Part shown: piece by piece, positions 45,813 through 53,971 of the stretch
Position numbering within the stretch: position 1 is the stretch's first letter
Layout: each line of letters begins with the position of its first letter
Assembly: GCA_041395325.1 (NCBI GenBank)
Contig: JAWLAT010000002.1
Coordinates: 62,001 to 126,000 of the forward strand
Length of the DNA stretch: 64,000 nt
Direction of reading: 5' to 3'
From: JAWLAT01 sp041395325
Lineage (GTDB): Bacteria > Pseudomonadota > Gammaproteobacteria > Xanthomonadales > SZUA-5
The notes under the pieces: generated by a model
Database searches by the model: none
What the model was told of the DNA's origin: nothing
What the model saw: only the letters and a program-made list of their open reading frames with translations
Program-made: the position numbers and the translations under genes

Positions 45813-46943
45813 TCAGTCTCCGCGGGCGGCGACGGCGGTCGCGTCTTCGCTGCTGCGCTGCAGCTGGGCGGCACCGCCATCCTTCAGCGCACCCAGCGGA
45901 TGGGCCAGCACGAGGTCACCTTCGCGCAGCCCGTCGGTGATCTCGATTCGTCCCAGGCGCGTATCGCGCTCGCCCAGCTGCACCTGAGTACGCAGCGTGC
46001 GACCGTCGGCGAACTGCCAGACGAAGGCCTGGTCGCCATCGCGGACCACTGCGCGCTCGGGCAGCATGATGGCCGGCCGGCTGGCCGAATCGATGCGACC
46101 TTCGGCGTACAAACCCGCCACGCCGGGCGCGCCATCGGTGGGCAGGGAGACCAGCACCTGCACCTGTCGGGTGGCCTCATTTGCGACCGGGTTTAGTCGC
46201 TGCACCTGGCCCTCGAATGTCTGTCCCGAATAGCCGTTGACGCGGAAGTGCACGGCCGCGCCGGGCTCGACCCGGCCCACCTGGTCGGCGGCGATCATGC
46301 CGACGAAGCGCATGGTGCTCACATCCAGCACGCTGAGCAGCTGCATGCCCAGCTGGGCGGTGTCGCCGGCCGAAACGTTGCGCGCGCCGACGATGCCGGC
46401 GAAGGGCGCACGCACCTCGGTCTTCTCCAGTGTCTGTCGCGCATCCACCACGCGCGCCCGCGCCGAGGCCAGGTCCGACTGGCTCTGGTTGCGCTTGCCT
46501 TCGGCGGCCTCAACCGCCTCAATGGCGACCAGACCCTTCTCCGACAGCTGCTGCATGCGGACGAACTGCCGCTGCGCCTGATCCATCGCCACCTTGGCCG
46601 AGCGCTCGCTTTCCTGAGCCGACAGCAACTGACCGCGGATGGCGGTCGGATCGATGCGCACCAGCAGATCGCCCTTGGCGACCGCATCACCGTTGTCCTT
46701 GAGCACCTCCAGCACCACGCCGGCGACTTCGGCGCGCAATTCGGCCTGCAGTTCCGGCTGCAGCGAACCGGAGATCACCGGACCTTCGGTGAGGGCGACC
46801 GTCTGCGCCTGCAGCAGGTCCTCAGGCACGATCAGCAACGGTGCCTGTTCCGCGCTGGCCACGCTGTCGGGTGCGGGCCCACCGCCGCAGCCGGCCAGCA
46901 GCGTCAACCCCGCCACGGCCATCATCAATGCTCTGCTCATCAC
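45813..46943 (-). CDS. RND efflux periplasmic adaptor lipoprotein
   Basis: The 376-residue protein has a signal with lipobox LLAGC (MMSRALMMAVAGLTLLAGCG). The lipoyl halves follow (LRAEVAGVVLEVLKDNGDAV; VRAPFAGIVGARNVSAGDTA) with an alpha-hairpin between them, then the beta-barrel and MP domain (RQVQVLVSLPTDGAPGVAGL, ERAVVRDGDQAFVWQF). It pairs with the RND pump gene three bases downstream and is its membrane fusion protein. Confidence 0.93.
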   Translation of the reverse strand: MMSRALMMAVAGLTLLAGCGGGPAPDSVASAEQAPLLIVPEDLLQAQTVALTEGPVISGSLQPELQAELRAEVAGVVLEVLKDNGDAVAKGDLLVRIDPTAIRGQLLSAQESERSAKVAMDQAQRQFVRMQQLSEKGLVAIEAVEAAEGKRNQSQSDLASARARVVDARQTLEKTEVRAPFAGIVGARNVSAGDTAQLGMQLLSVLDVSTMRFVGMIAADQVGRVEPGAAVHFRVNGYSGQTFEGQVQRLNPVANEATRQVQVLVSLPTDGAPGVAGLYAEGRIDSASRPAIMLPERAVVRDGDQAFVWQFADGRTLRTQVQLGERDTRLGRIEITDGLREGDLVLAHPLGALKDGGAAQLQRSSEDATAVAARGD

Positions 46944-47673
46944 GTCGATCTTCCTTGCAGTCAGAAATGTGCAGGACCGGTTCCGATCGGCACCTCAGGC
47001 GCCGATCGCTTTTCACGCGGTCGTCATGGCTGCACATGAGGCCGCAACGGCGCGTCGCGTTCATGTGCCACAAGACCCGCGGTTCGTCCTTCCGCCAGCG
47101 CCCGACGCACGACCGCTCCACCGCCCCGGTGCGGCCGTGAAGCTGCCATTGGACCTTGGTAGCGCCCGACTGGGCGCCCAAAACCGCACAACCGATGGGG
47201 AGCGACAGTCATTTCCAATCTGTCTGCCGACACGCAACGGCAAATTCCGGCACGTCCCGGCGTGTTTCGCAGGCTGACTGTCGCGTGAACGACCAGCAAG
47301 CACGGTGTAGCCGCCTGTCAGGTCAAGGGTGGGAACCGGCATGTGGGTCGCCAACGAGCCGGGCGCCAAGCTGCTGCGATCCGGCGGCACCAGACAGCCA
47401 GGGGCATCTGTGGCACACCCGACGCAAGCGCTGGTCAAGTCTCGTCGGCTGTGTTAGCGGCACCTAATGCAATCGGTCTCGAATCTTCCGAGACCCATTC
47501 GATACAAACTGTCGCGAACGCTGACTTTCTCTCACCTGACCCTGCCTATCAGTCACAAGCTTTGCAGTCCGATGCCCATGTGGCGCGCTGGCTTGCGTGA
47601 TTGGCGCCCGCCTCTTAAAAGGGCGTGTCGGAGTCATCACGGCCCGCGGCGGACCTCAAACACGAAGAACATC
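46944..47673. other. gene-free junction between core genome and cluster
   Basis: No reading frame in these 730 bases looks coding, and no tRNA or integrase is seen. A short palindrome (GCGCCC GACT GGGCGC, 47162-47177) and an inverted repeat at 47475-47495 are the only structures noticed. The composition falls from GC-rich to visibly lower GC towards the right, so this is the probable left boundary of the transferred segment and should hold the cluster promoter. Confidence 0.6.
47475..47495. promoter_or_regulatory. inverted repeat upstream of cluster, possible operator
   Basis: GGTCTCG (47475-47481) and CGAGACC (47489-47495) are perfect inverted seven-base arms with a seven-base spacer, 179 bases before the first cluster gene. 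The 21-base size suits a dimeric regulator. No regulator gene lies in the cluster, so any control would come from elsewhere. Confidence 0.35.
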
Positions 47674-48684
47674 ATGCATAACGACTTAGCCCTCCCGATG
47701 GCGCCCGTCCGTGACGTGTCGCCCACAACGCCGCCTGCTCAACGGAAAATGCCGGTCGCTTTCTGGGGCGTAGCCCCGATAGCGCCTGTGCACCTCGGCT
47801 TTGATTCGATTATTCCCGCGTTGCGCGGCGCGCGTAGAAAGGGCTGGCCACTTACCGTGCTGCTGGCTGATACCCATCTGTGTCTTTCACATGGGATTTC
47901 GAGCGAGGAAGCGCGGCAACGTGCACTCTACTACCGCGCTTATTTGGAGCGGCACTGTGGCATTAGCGCCACATATGTGCTGGGAAGCGACCTGCATCAG
48001 AGGCCCGTCTACATGCAGGCGCTGATAGCAGCAGCTGCAAATATTTCCGTCTCCCGAGCGAAGGGCTCCCTCCCCTCAAGAGTGTCAAGCAAGGCGGGTC
48101 CAGCGCCGCTGGCAGTTTCAAGCCTGATGTATCCAGTTATGCAGTGTTTGGATGGGGTAGTGGCTGGCGCCCGAGTCATCATTGCCGATCAAGGACAGAG
48201 GAAAATATACAGCCTGCTTAGTGCGATGCCTCCGCTCGACCAATCCGGAAATATGAAAGCTAGCAGGGCCGCACCTAGGCTATTCACCGTGGCTAACGGA
48301 GTTGACATCGAGGGAAAGCCCTTGCGGGACAGCAGTTCGAAGACCCGAATTTCTATCCACGAAACCGAGGGTTCATTGGCAGAAAAGGTTCATCGGATGT
48401 ATGCGCCACCAGGTGGTCAACCGCTGGTTCCCGGCAGGAAAAACGCGCTCCTGTGGCATGTGAAATATTGCATGGCTCCGTGGCTTAAGGAGGCAACAAC
48501 GCTCCACTTGAGTGGAGGTGCGAAACTCTTGTTCATGGATTTCGATAGTTTCGAGGATGCGTACAACCGTGGCCAGATTCACCCCCGCGACTGCAAGCCG
48601 GTGCTTGTCGAGGCCTTGTGGCGGCGAATACAACACGCAAGAAGTCAGGTCGGTGATGAGCTTGGCAGCTGGGTAAAAAAGTGA
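47674..48684 (+). CDS. stand-alone tyrosyl-tRNA synthetase homologue (archaeal/eukaryotic type)
   Basis: The 336-residue product aligns by eye along its whole length with the catalytic and C-terminal domains of archaeal/eukaryotic TyrRS. HIGH-like PVHLGF lies at 38-43, LLADTHLCL at 63-71, MYPVMQCLD at 152-160 (tyrosine-pocket Y153, Q157, D160 kept), DQGQRKIY at 172-179 and HPRDCKPVLVEAL near the end. The KMSKS region reads GKPLRDSSSK. A pocket tyrosine (Y32 in Methanocaldococcus) appears to be F30. It is unlike bacterial TyrS and begins a biosynthetic cluster, so it may activate tyrosine or an analogue for the pathway, or confer resistance. Start ATG 47674 is a best guess; 47698 and 47749 are alternatives. 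The stop overlaps the next gene in GTGA. Confidence 0.82.
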   Translation: MHNDLALPMAPVRDVSPTTPPAQRKMPVAFWGVAPIAPVHLGFDSIIPALRGARRKGWPLTVLLADTHLCLSHGISSEEARQRALYYRAYLERHCGISATYVLGSDLHQRPVYMQALIAAAANISVSRAKGSLPSRVSSKAGPAPLAVSSLMYPVMQCLDGVVAGARVIIADQGQRKIYSLLSAMPPLDQSGNMKASRAAPRLFTVANGVDIEGKPLRDSSSKTRISIHETEGSLAEKVHRMYAPPGGQPLVPGRKNALLWHVKYCMAPWLKEATTLHLSGGAKLLFMDFDSFEDAYNRGQIHPRDCKPVLVEALWRRIQHARSQVGDELGSWVKK

Positions 48685-49964
48685 ACGTCAGAAACGTAGA
48701 GAGGGCTCGTTTGTTGATCGTCGGCGGTGGCCCTGCTGGAACAGGACCCCTCATATACTGCGCCAACCGCGGTTTGCTCCATGAGGTCCTGCGTGCCGGA
48801 GTTGTGGTTGTCGACCAGAAGGAGGGGCTGTGCGTCGGCAGACTGGGCGATTACCTAATCGGATCGAACTCGTCGGCCTCGTCGTTTATTGAAAGTCTCG
48901 AGCACCCTCATTCCGAAGGAATCTTCGCGACGGCTCTCGCTAGCCACGCGTATCGGAAGCTCCAAGAAGACCGCTGGGCTACAGCTCCACTGCCTGATGT
49001 TGCGCAACTGCTTGAGTTGATCGGTCGGGATCTAGCGCAAGCAATTGCGACTTCATGCAATTCGCAATTTCAATCGCGTTCTCGTGTATCAGCCATAAGA
49101 ACTCTTCCACACGGTGGCTTCGAATCAACGCTGACGACTCCTGTTGGCGAGCACTGCGTAACATCCGATAGCGTGCTTCTTGCTACGGGCGGCCATCCAC
49201 GCTACGACGAGTCCGTTGCGCGACAAGTCGTGAACGCGCTCGGGCGCTCAGGCGTATCGCAACAGCCAACTTTTTCCCATTCGGATTCGGTCCTGTCCGG
49301 GCGCAGTCTTCCTGCGATAAAGGCACGACTCAGCCAGTCGCAGGGCGAGGCCGTTGTCTTCGGCGGATCGCACAGCGCGTTCTCGGTGGCCGCCCTACTC
49401 GCACCTTACGCGCGACAAGTTTCCATCGTGCATCGCAAACCCATCAAGGTGTTTTATCCGTCCGTCGAGTCCGCCCATGAGGAGGGCTACTATGATTTTT
49501 CCGAGCATGACATCTGCCCGGAAACGAAGCGCGTGTTTAGGATTGCGGGACTCCGTGGCCACGCTAGAGAACTTTACAGGCAGGTAACGGCGAAGGGCTA
49601 CCGTGGAAACGTGCGTTTGATTCGGAGCGCGGGTGACGAGATCACGGACGAAATTGTATGGCCGAGACAGGGCGCGATCATATTCGCTCTTGGGTACCAC
49701 TTTTCAAAAGTGCCGATGTTTGACTCTGACGGACGCGAACTGGAGTTGCTGGGCGACTATACCGGAGAGTACGTCGACTCCATGTGCCGTCTTCTCGACA
49801 GCTCAGGTTGCAGTATCCCGGGAGCATACGCAGTAGGCATGGCTACCGGGTTTCGACCCACGGGAAAACTTGGCGGCGAGCCAAGCTTTAGCGGCAGAGA
49901 TAACAGTGTTTGGCTCTGTCAGCATCTGCTCGGAGAAATTCTCGCCCAGGCAACTTTGGTTTAA
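48681..49964 (+). CDS. FAD/NAD(P)-binding monooxygenase-like protein
   Basis: The 427-residue flavoprotein has an N-terminal FAD site LLIVGGGPAGTGPLIY (residues 11-26), a second dinucleotide site EAVVFGGSHSAFSVAALL near 227-233, and GAYAVGMATGFRPTGKLGGE near the C-terminus. This two-Rossmann layout is that of the N-hydroxylase/Baeyer-Villiger-like flavin monooxygenases (ornithine/lysine N-hydroxylase relatives) and some disulfide-reductase-like oxidases. Hydroxylation of an amine or similar group of the pathway intermediate is the likely role; this is inferred. GTG start overlaps the TyrRS-like stop by four bases. Confidence 0.75.
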   Translation: MNVRNVERARLLIVGGGPAGTGPLIYCANRGLLHEVLRAGVVVVDQKEGLCVGRLGDYLIGSNSSASSFIESLEHPHSEGIFATALASHAYRKLQEDRWATAPLPDVAQLLELIGRDLAQAIATSCNSQFQSRSRVSAIRTLPHGGFESTLTTPVGEHCVTSDSVLLATGGHPRYDESVARQVVNALGRSGVSQQPTFSHSDSVLSGRSLPAIKARLSQSQGEAVVFGGSHSAFSVAALLAPYARQVSIVHRKPIKVFYPSVESAHEEGYYDFSEHDICPETKRVFRIAGLRGHARELYRQVTAKGYRGNVRLIRSAGDEITDEIVWPRQGAIIFALGYHFSKVPMFDSDGRELELLGDYTGEYVDSMCRLLDSSGCSIPGAYAVGMATGFRPTGKLGGEPSFSGRDNSVWLCQHLLGEILAQATLV

Positions 49965-49974
49965 TAGGAAGATC

Positions 49975-51186
49975 ATGAACTCCATCAATAGGCCGCCGCT
50001 GCTTCTAGCAGCAATCATCGTCGGGCTCTTTTCGATGCTTGGCGCATTCTCTATCGACATATATTTCCCCTCATTCAAAGAGATGGAGATTTATTTCTCC
50101 ACCACCCCCGCATCTATCCAGCAAACATTAACGGCGTACATGGTGCCGTACGCCATCGCATCATTTTTTTACGGACCGATCTCGGACGCTATTGGCCGAA
50201 AAAGGCTCCTGCTCATTAGCTTAGTTGTTTTTGCGGTTGGTTCGGCGGGAGCAGCCTTATCTGACAGCCTCGAAGGAGTGTTGTTCTGGAGGGGCATACA
50301 AGGTCTAAGTGCCGGCGCGGGAAAAGTGCTGGGTCGCGCGATCATTCGCGATCTTTACACAGCGAGCGATAGTCAGAAGGTAATGGCTTGGACAAGTGTG
50401 CTCTTCGGAATAGCACCGGCGAGTGCCCCAGTAATTGGCGGGTGGCTGCAGCTGACCGTTGGATGGCAGGGACCATTCTGGTTCGTTGCGCTATTCACGA
50501 TCGTCTTAGTCATCAGCACCGCTGTTGTGTTTCCTGAAACGCATCCGCGAGAAAAGCGAATTCCGCTGCACGTTGTTCCGCTCGCACGACAGTGTCTCGC
50601 CCTTTTAGGAAGCACGAGGTTCGTGGGCCTGTCGTTGGTCCTTGGGCTCGGCTTCTCGCCAGTATTTCTGTATATCGCTTCGTCCGCTGCTGTTGTGATG
50701 GACCACTGGCGTCTCGGCGAACTTGGTTTCATCTACTTCGCTGGCCCGCTGATCTCGGGAATGGTCGCTGGCGGGCTCATTGCAGGCAAGGTGGCTGGCA
50801 AATTCTCAAGAGAGTCAACGGCCCTTGTCGGACTTTGGATCACAGCGGCAAGTGGTGCGGCAGGACTGTTAGGCGCTTTTCTCGAGGTCCCGTACTTCCT
50901 TGCCGTTATCCCGATTGCGATGATGGCTGCGAGCTCCGCGCTGGTTTTTCCCGCGGTCACAGTGGACATACTCGAGACTGCACCATTAGCACGCGGTACA
51001 GCATCGTCCCTGTCTAACGCAATTTCGCTCGGCATCATGGCGTTGGTAGGCGGACTCTTGAGCCCCATGGTCTCGCATTCCCCGACGGTCTTAGCAGCAG
51101 TTGCTCTTCTTCTTGCTCTCGTTGCATGTGGGAGCTGGTTCGCTACCCGCGTTGGGAAAGGCGTCCCACTCGCAGAAGCGTTGTAA
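49975..51186 (+). CDS. MFS exporter, Bcr/CflA-like
   Basis: The 403-residue protein has about 12 transmembrane helices and the Bcr/CflA drug-efflux pattern: FSIDIYFPSFKEMEIYF near the N-terminus, then YGPISDAIGRKRLLLISLVV (MFS motif A) and QGLSAGAGKVLGRAIIRDLY. WTSVLFGIAPASAPVIGGWL is motif C-like. It probably exports the cluster product or a precursor and gives self-resistance. The start ATG 49975 follows TAGGAAG by six bases; it begins ten bases after the flavoprotein gene. Confidence 0.9.
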   Translation: MNSINRPPLLLAAIIVGLFSMLGAFSIDIYFPSFKEMEIYFSTTPASIQQTLTAYMVPYAIASFFYGPISDAIGRKRLLLISLVVFAVGSAGAALSDSLEGVLFWRGIQGLSAGAGKVLGRAIIRDLYTASDSQKVMAWTSVLFGIAPASAPVIGGWLQLTVGWQGPFWFVALFTIVLVISTAVVFPETHPREKRIPLHVVPLARQCLALLGSTRFVGLSLVLGLGFSPVFLYIASSAAVVMDHWRLGELGFIYFAGPLISGMVAGGLIAGKVAGKFSRESTALVGLWITAASGAAGLLGAFLEVPYFLAVIPIAMMAASSALVFPAVTVDILETAPLARGTASSLSNAISLGIMALVGGLLSPMVSHSPTVLAAVALLLALVACGSWFATRVGKGVPLAEAL

Positions 51187-51201
51187 CCCTGGAGAACTAC
51201 A

Positions 51202-51954
51202 GTGAGCGAAGAGAACAAGAGTTTTTTCTCCAGCGATGAGTACTATCAGGTACTTACGGCCCACATAACCGAGCAACAGACTTCTCGAGAGGTCGATTTT
51301 CTAGAAGAGCGACTGAAACTACGATCTGGAGATTCGGTGCTCGATGTTGGATGTGGCGCGGGGCGTCACGCGATTGAGCTTTCGCGCCGGGGCTATCGGG
51401 TTACTGCCATTGACGCTTCCGCTGCCGCGCTGCAAAGAGCACATGACGCGGCCGCTTCCGCCGGCTTCAAGGTTGAGTGGATTGAAGGTGGCAATCGCGC
51501 ACTTAGCCAACTGTCGGGAACCTTTGATGCAGCATTCAGCTGGCAGACGTCACTCGGGATATACGAAGTAGATGGTGGTGATCAACAGACGATCATGTCC
51601 ATCGCACGGTGTCTGCGACCCGACGGTAGGCTCGTGTTAGAGACGACCAGCCTCACTTGGCTGTTGCAGAACTTCACGGCTCGAGACTGGCGGGAAACAT
51701 CAGTTGGTGCGGTAGTGCTCGAGAAGCGAACGTTTGACGCGCTATCTCAGACGATGCACACGAAGGCTACAACGATCGTGAACGGTATAGCGAAGGAACC
51801 CATTTCACTCTCGCTTCGACTTTACAGCGCGCCCGAGGTCCGCGAAATGGTCGAGAGGGCTGGATTACTGGTAGTTGAGGTGCATGGCGGCACCGATTTG
51901 TCTGCATACTCCGTTGCGAGCCGCCGTCTCGTAATCACAGCGGTCAAGCCGTAG
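51202..51954 (+). CDS. class I SAM-dependent methyltransferase
   Basis: The 250-residue product has the SAM motif DSVLDVGCGAGRHAIELS (residues 45-61), an acidic residue in VTAIDASAAALQRA and the later LRPDGRLVLETTSL. It fits a small-molecule O-, N- or C-methyltransferase (UbiE/ubiG-like fold) rather than an RNA methyltransferase, but the acceptor is unknown. GTG start at 51202 has GGAG eight bases upstream. It sits between the MFS exporter and the adaptor gene. Confidence 0.9.
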   Translation: MSEENKSFFSSDEYYQVLTAHITEQQTSREVDFLEERLKLRSGDSVLDVGCGAGRHAIELSRRGYRVTAIDASAAALQRAHDAAASAGFKVEWIEGGNRALSQLSGTFDAAFSWQTSLGIYEVDGGDQQTIMSIARCLRPDGRLVLETTSLTWLLQNFTARDWRETSVGAVVLEKRTFDALSQTMHTKATTIVNGIAKEPISLSLRLYSAPEVREMVERAGLLVVEVHGGTDLSAYSVASRRLVITAVKP

Positions 51955-51965
51955 CTGGAGCTGTC

Positions 51966-52402
51966 ATGAATCCGTCGCTATGTTTCTATCGATCTTGGAT
52001 GTTAGCGGCGTGCACGGCCGCTGGCGGTGTGTTCGTGTCGCAAGTAGCTGCTGCTGAAGGCGCTCCTGAAACGAGTGGCGTTCGTTCTGAGAGGTGCTAC
52101 GGATCGGGTTCAGTGCGTGGCATCGAGCAGGCCATCGTTCGGTCACCCGTTAGTGGCACCGTATCGTTATTGCTCGTGAACACATCGGATGTAGTCCGAA
52201 AGGGCCAGCAGCTTGTCGTGTTGAACCGCAACGAGCTTGATCACAGCCTAGTTGAAGAGAAAAGGTCCTTGCTTACACAAGGTGAGGCTGAGCTTCGGCG
52301 TGCTAGAGCAATTCGTTCGAAGGGGATGTTGGCGGAGAGTGCAGTCGAGCGGTTGGAGACTGAAGTGCACGTTTTGCGCGCCAAGTTAAAGCGGGCTGTT
52401 AG
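51966..52402 (+). pseudogene. HlyD-type periplasmic adaptor, 5' half (split by IS)
   Basis: The frame begins at ATG 51966 after CTGGAG. It gives a signal peptide (MLAACTAAGGVFVSQVAAAEG) and a lipoyl half (IVRSPVSGTVSLLLVNTSDV), then the start of an alpha-hairpin (EEKRSLLTQGEAELRRARAI). It breaks at an IS5-family insertion. Removing the element and one TTAG copy joins codon 145 (GTT) through AGC to the second half at 53602 in the same frame, giving a 267-residue adaptor. It is the partner of the RND protein that follows. As it stands, the first half reads on for 12 codons into the IS and stops at 52439. Confidence 0.9.
52399..52402. repeat. target-site duplication, left copy (TTAG)
   Basis: TTAG lies directly before the left end of the IS5-family element; the same four bases follow its right end at 53598-53601. 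A YTAR four-base duplication is typical of this IS family. Confidence 0.9.
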
Positions 52403-53597
52403 GGAAGGTCTGAACAAGTCCAGCCCTGTCATGGTCTGATACGACCATCAGGATGAGGAGCTCGGCTGATGGACCAGATGAGTTTCGGTGACGCCGAGTA
52501 CGCCGGCAAGCGCAAGCAGACCCGCCGGGAAGTCTTTCTGGCGGAGATGGAGCGGGTGGTGCCGTGGGTCGAGTTGCTGAGCTTGATCGAGCCCCACTAT
52601 CCGAAGGCAGGCCGTGGTCGGCACCCCTATCCGATTGCCACGATGCTGCGGGTGCACCTGATGCAGAACTGGTTCGGGCTGTCTGATCCGGGCATGGAAG
52701 AGGCGCTCTACGAGATCACGCCGATGCGGAATTTTGCACGGCTGCGGATGACCGGCGCGATCCCCGACGAGACGACGATTCTCAACTTCCGCCGCCTGCT
52801 TGAGGTTCATGAGCTGGCGCCCAGGATCCTGGAGGTGGTCAACGGCCATCTGTCGAGCAAAGGCCTGCTGCTCAAGCGCGGAACGATCGTCGATGCCACG
52901 ATCATCTCAGCGCCTAGTTCGACCAAGAACGCCACAGGTGAGCGCGATCCGGAGATGCATCAGACCAAGAAGGGCAACCAGTGGTACTTCGGCATGAAGG
53001 CGCACATAGGTGTGGACTTGGAATCGGGCTTGGTCCACACGGTGCAAACCACGCCGGCCAACGCAGCTGACGTCACCGAGGTAGCCAACCTGCTGCACGG
53101 TGAGGAGTCAGTCGTCCACGCCGATGCCGGTTACACCGGTGCATCCAAGCGCGTGGAAGGATCTCAGATCACCTGGCACGTGGCCGAGCGACGGCACAAA
53201 GTGCTGTCGATCGTCGACGGGCCGCTGCGCCAAGCCATGCAGGACCTGGAGACCCTCAAGGCTCGAATCCGAGCCCGCGTTGAGCATCCCTTCCGCGTCG
53301 TAAAACGACAGTTCGGCTTCCAGAAGGTGCGCTTCCGAGGCCTGGCCAAGAACACTGCGCACGTGTTGACCCTGTTTGCATTGTCCAACCTGTGGCAGGC
53401 CCGTAGGCGACTACTGCTGATGACAGGGTAGTTGCCTCTGAAGCGAGCCTGATGAAGCGGAAAAGGCTGCGAAACCTGTGAAGAATGGCAACCGAACACC
53501 GAAATCGATCCCGGTACGAGCCAATCTGGCAGATTGCGCCGGCCAAACCTACGAATGTGGGTCTCCGGAGCGGTGCCCCGGCTTGTTCAGAGGATCC
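52403..53597 (+). mobile_element. IS5-family insertion sequence, 1195 bp
   Basis: The left end GGAAGGTCTGAACAAG and the complement of the right end GGATCCTCTGAACAAG share 13 of 16 bases as terminal inverted repeats, and TTAG duplicates flank them. One transposase gene occupies most of its length, on the same strand as the cluster. The element is intact, so it may still be mobile. It interrupts the adaptor gene of the efflux pair. Confidence 0.93.
52469..53431 (+). CDS. IS5-family DDE transposase
   Basis: The 320-residue transposase has the family's N-terminal MDQMSFGDAEYAGKRKQTRR and the DDE residues in GTIVDATIISAPSS, VVHADAGYTGASKR and RARVEHPFRVVKRQFGF (the YREK-like block). FGMKAHIGVDLESGLVHTV is also characteristic. 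It looks full length and functional. The gene is GC-rich, unlike the host cluster, in keeping with a recent insertion. Confidence 0.95.
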   Translation: MDQMSFGDAEYAGKRKQTRREVFLAEMERVVPWVELLSLIEPHYPKAGRGRHPYPIATMLRVHLMQNWFGLSDPGMEEALYEITPMRNFARLRMTGAIPDETTILNFRRLLEVHELAPRILEVVNGHLSSKGLLLKRGTIVDATIISAPSSTKNATGERDPEMHQTKKGNQWYFGMKAHIGVDLESGLVHTVQTTPANAADVTEVANLLHGEESVVHADAGYTGASKRVEGSQITWHVAERRHKVLSIVDGPLRQAMQDLETLKARIRARVEHPFRVVKRQFGFQKVRFRGLAKNTAHVLTLFALSNLWQARRRLLLMTG

Positions 53598-53601
53598 TTA
53601 G
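53598..53601. repeat. target-site duplication, right copy (TTAG)
   Basis: Second copy of the TTAG target duplicated by the IS5-family insertion; the adaptor coding sequence resumes with base 53602. Confidence 0.9.
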
Positions 53602-53968
53602 CGCGTGGGAATCCGGACTTGTGCTTTCTCACGCGGATGGGACTGTGGCTTTGGTTGAGGTCGGAGATGGTCAGTACGTGTCCGAAGGTGAACCTTTATT
53701 GCAAGTGGAGGTAGATCGTCCGGCTGTTGTCGATGCTTGGCTGCCCGGACGGTGTGCGCCTTTCCTCAGGATCGGCTCAAAAGTGCAAATCAACTCACCC
53801 TTTGGTCAACCGCCGGCGACCGCAACGGTAACTGCGGTCGGTCAGGCGTTGGAGCATCGGGTCGGCCGGGTCCGTGTGTTTGCCGAACTCGTCGAACGCC
53901 GCCAAGACTTTCGCCCAGGACTTCCGGTCGAGATTGGCTTTATTGAACTCGGATCGAGCACTCGATAG
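53602..53968 (+). pseudogene. HlyD-type periplasmic adaptor, 3' half (split by IS)
   Basis: From 53602 the sequence AWESGLVLSHADGTVALVEV resumes the adaptor frame, with the second lipoyl half (YVSEGEPLLQVEVDRPAVVD) and a beta-barrel (IGSKVQINSPFGQPPATATV) to LRPGLPVEIGFIEL-like RPGLPVEIGFIELGS. A TTG at 53534 inside the IS end would give a fused fragment of 144 residues, without signal peptide, so it is not expected to reach the periplasm. The RND gene starts three bases after the stop. Confidence 0.9.
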
Positions 53969-53971
53969 GCA

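Noticed and set aside
47061..47438. Minus-strand frame of 125 codons in the junction before the cluster
   Set aside because: The product is rich in Gly, Arg, Ser and Pro with no recognisable motif, and no ribosome site was seen.
47674..48684. Housekeeping tyrosyl-tRNA synthetase (tyrS)
   Set aside because: Gammaproteobacterial TyrS is of the bacterial type. This protein has the archaeal/eukaryotic layout, a changed KMSKS region and lies in a biosynthetic operon. The rest of the genome would be needed to exclude it fully.
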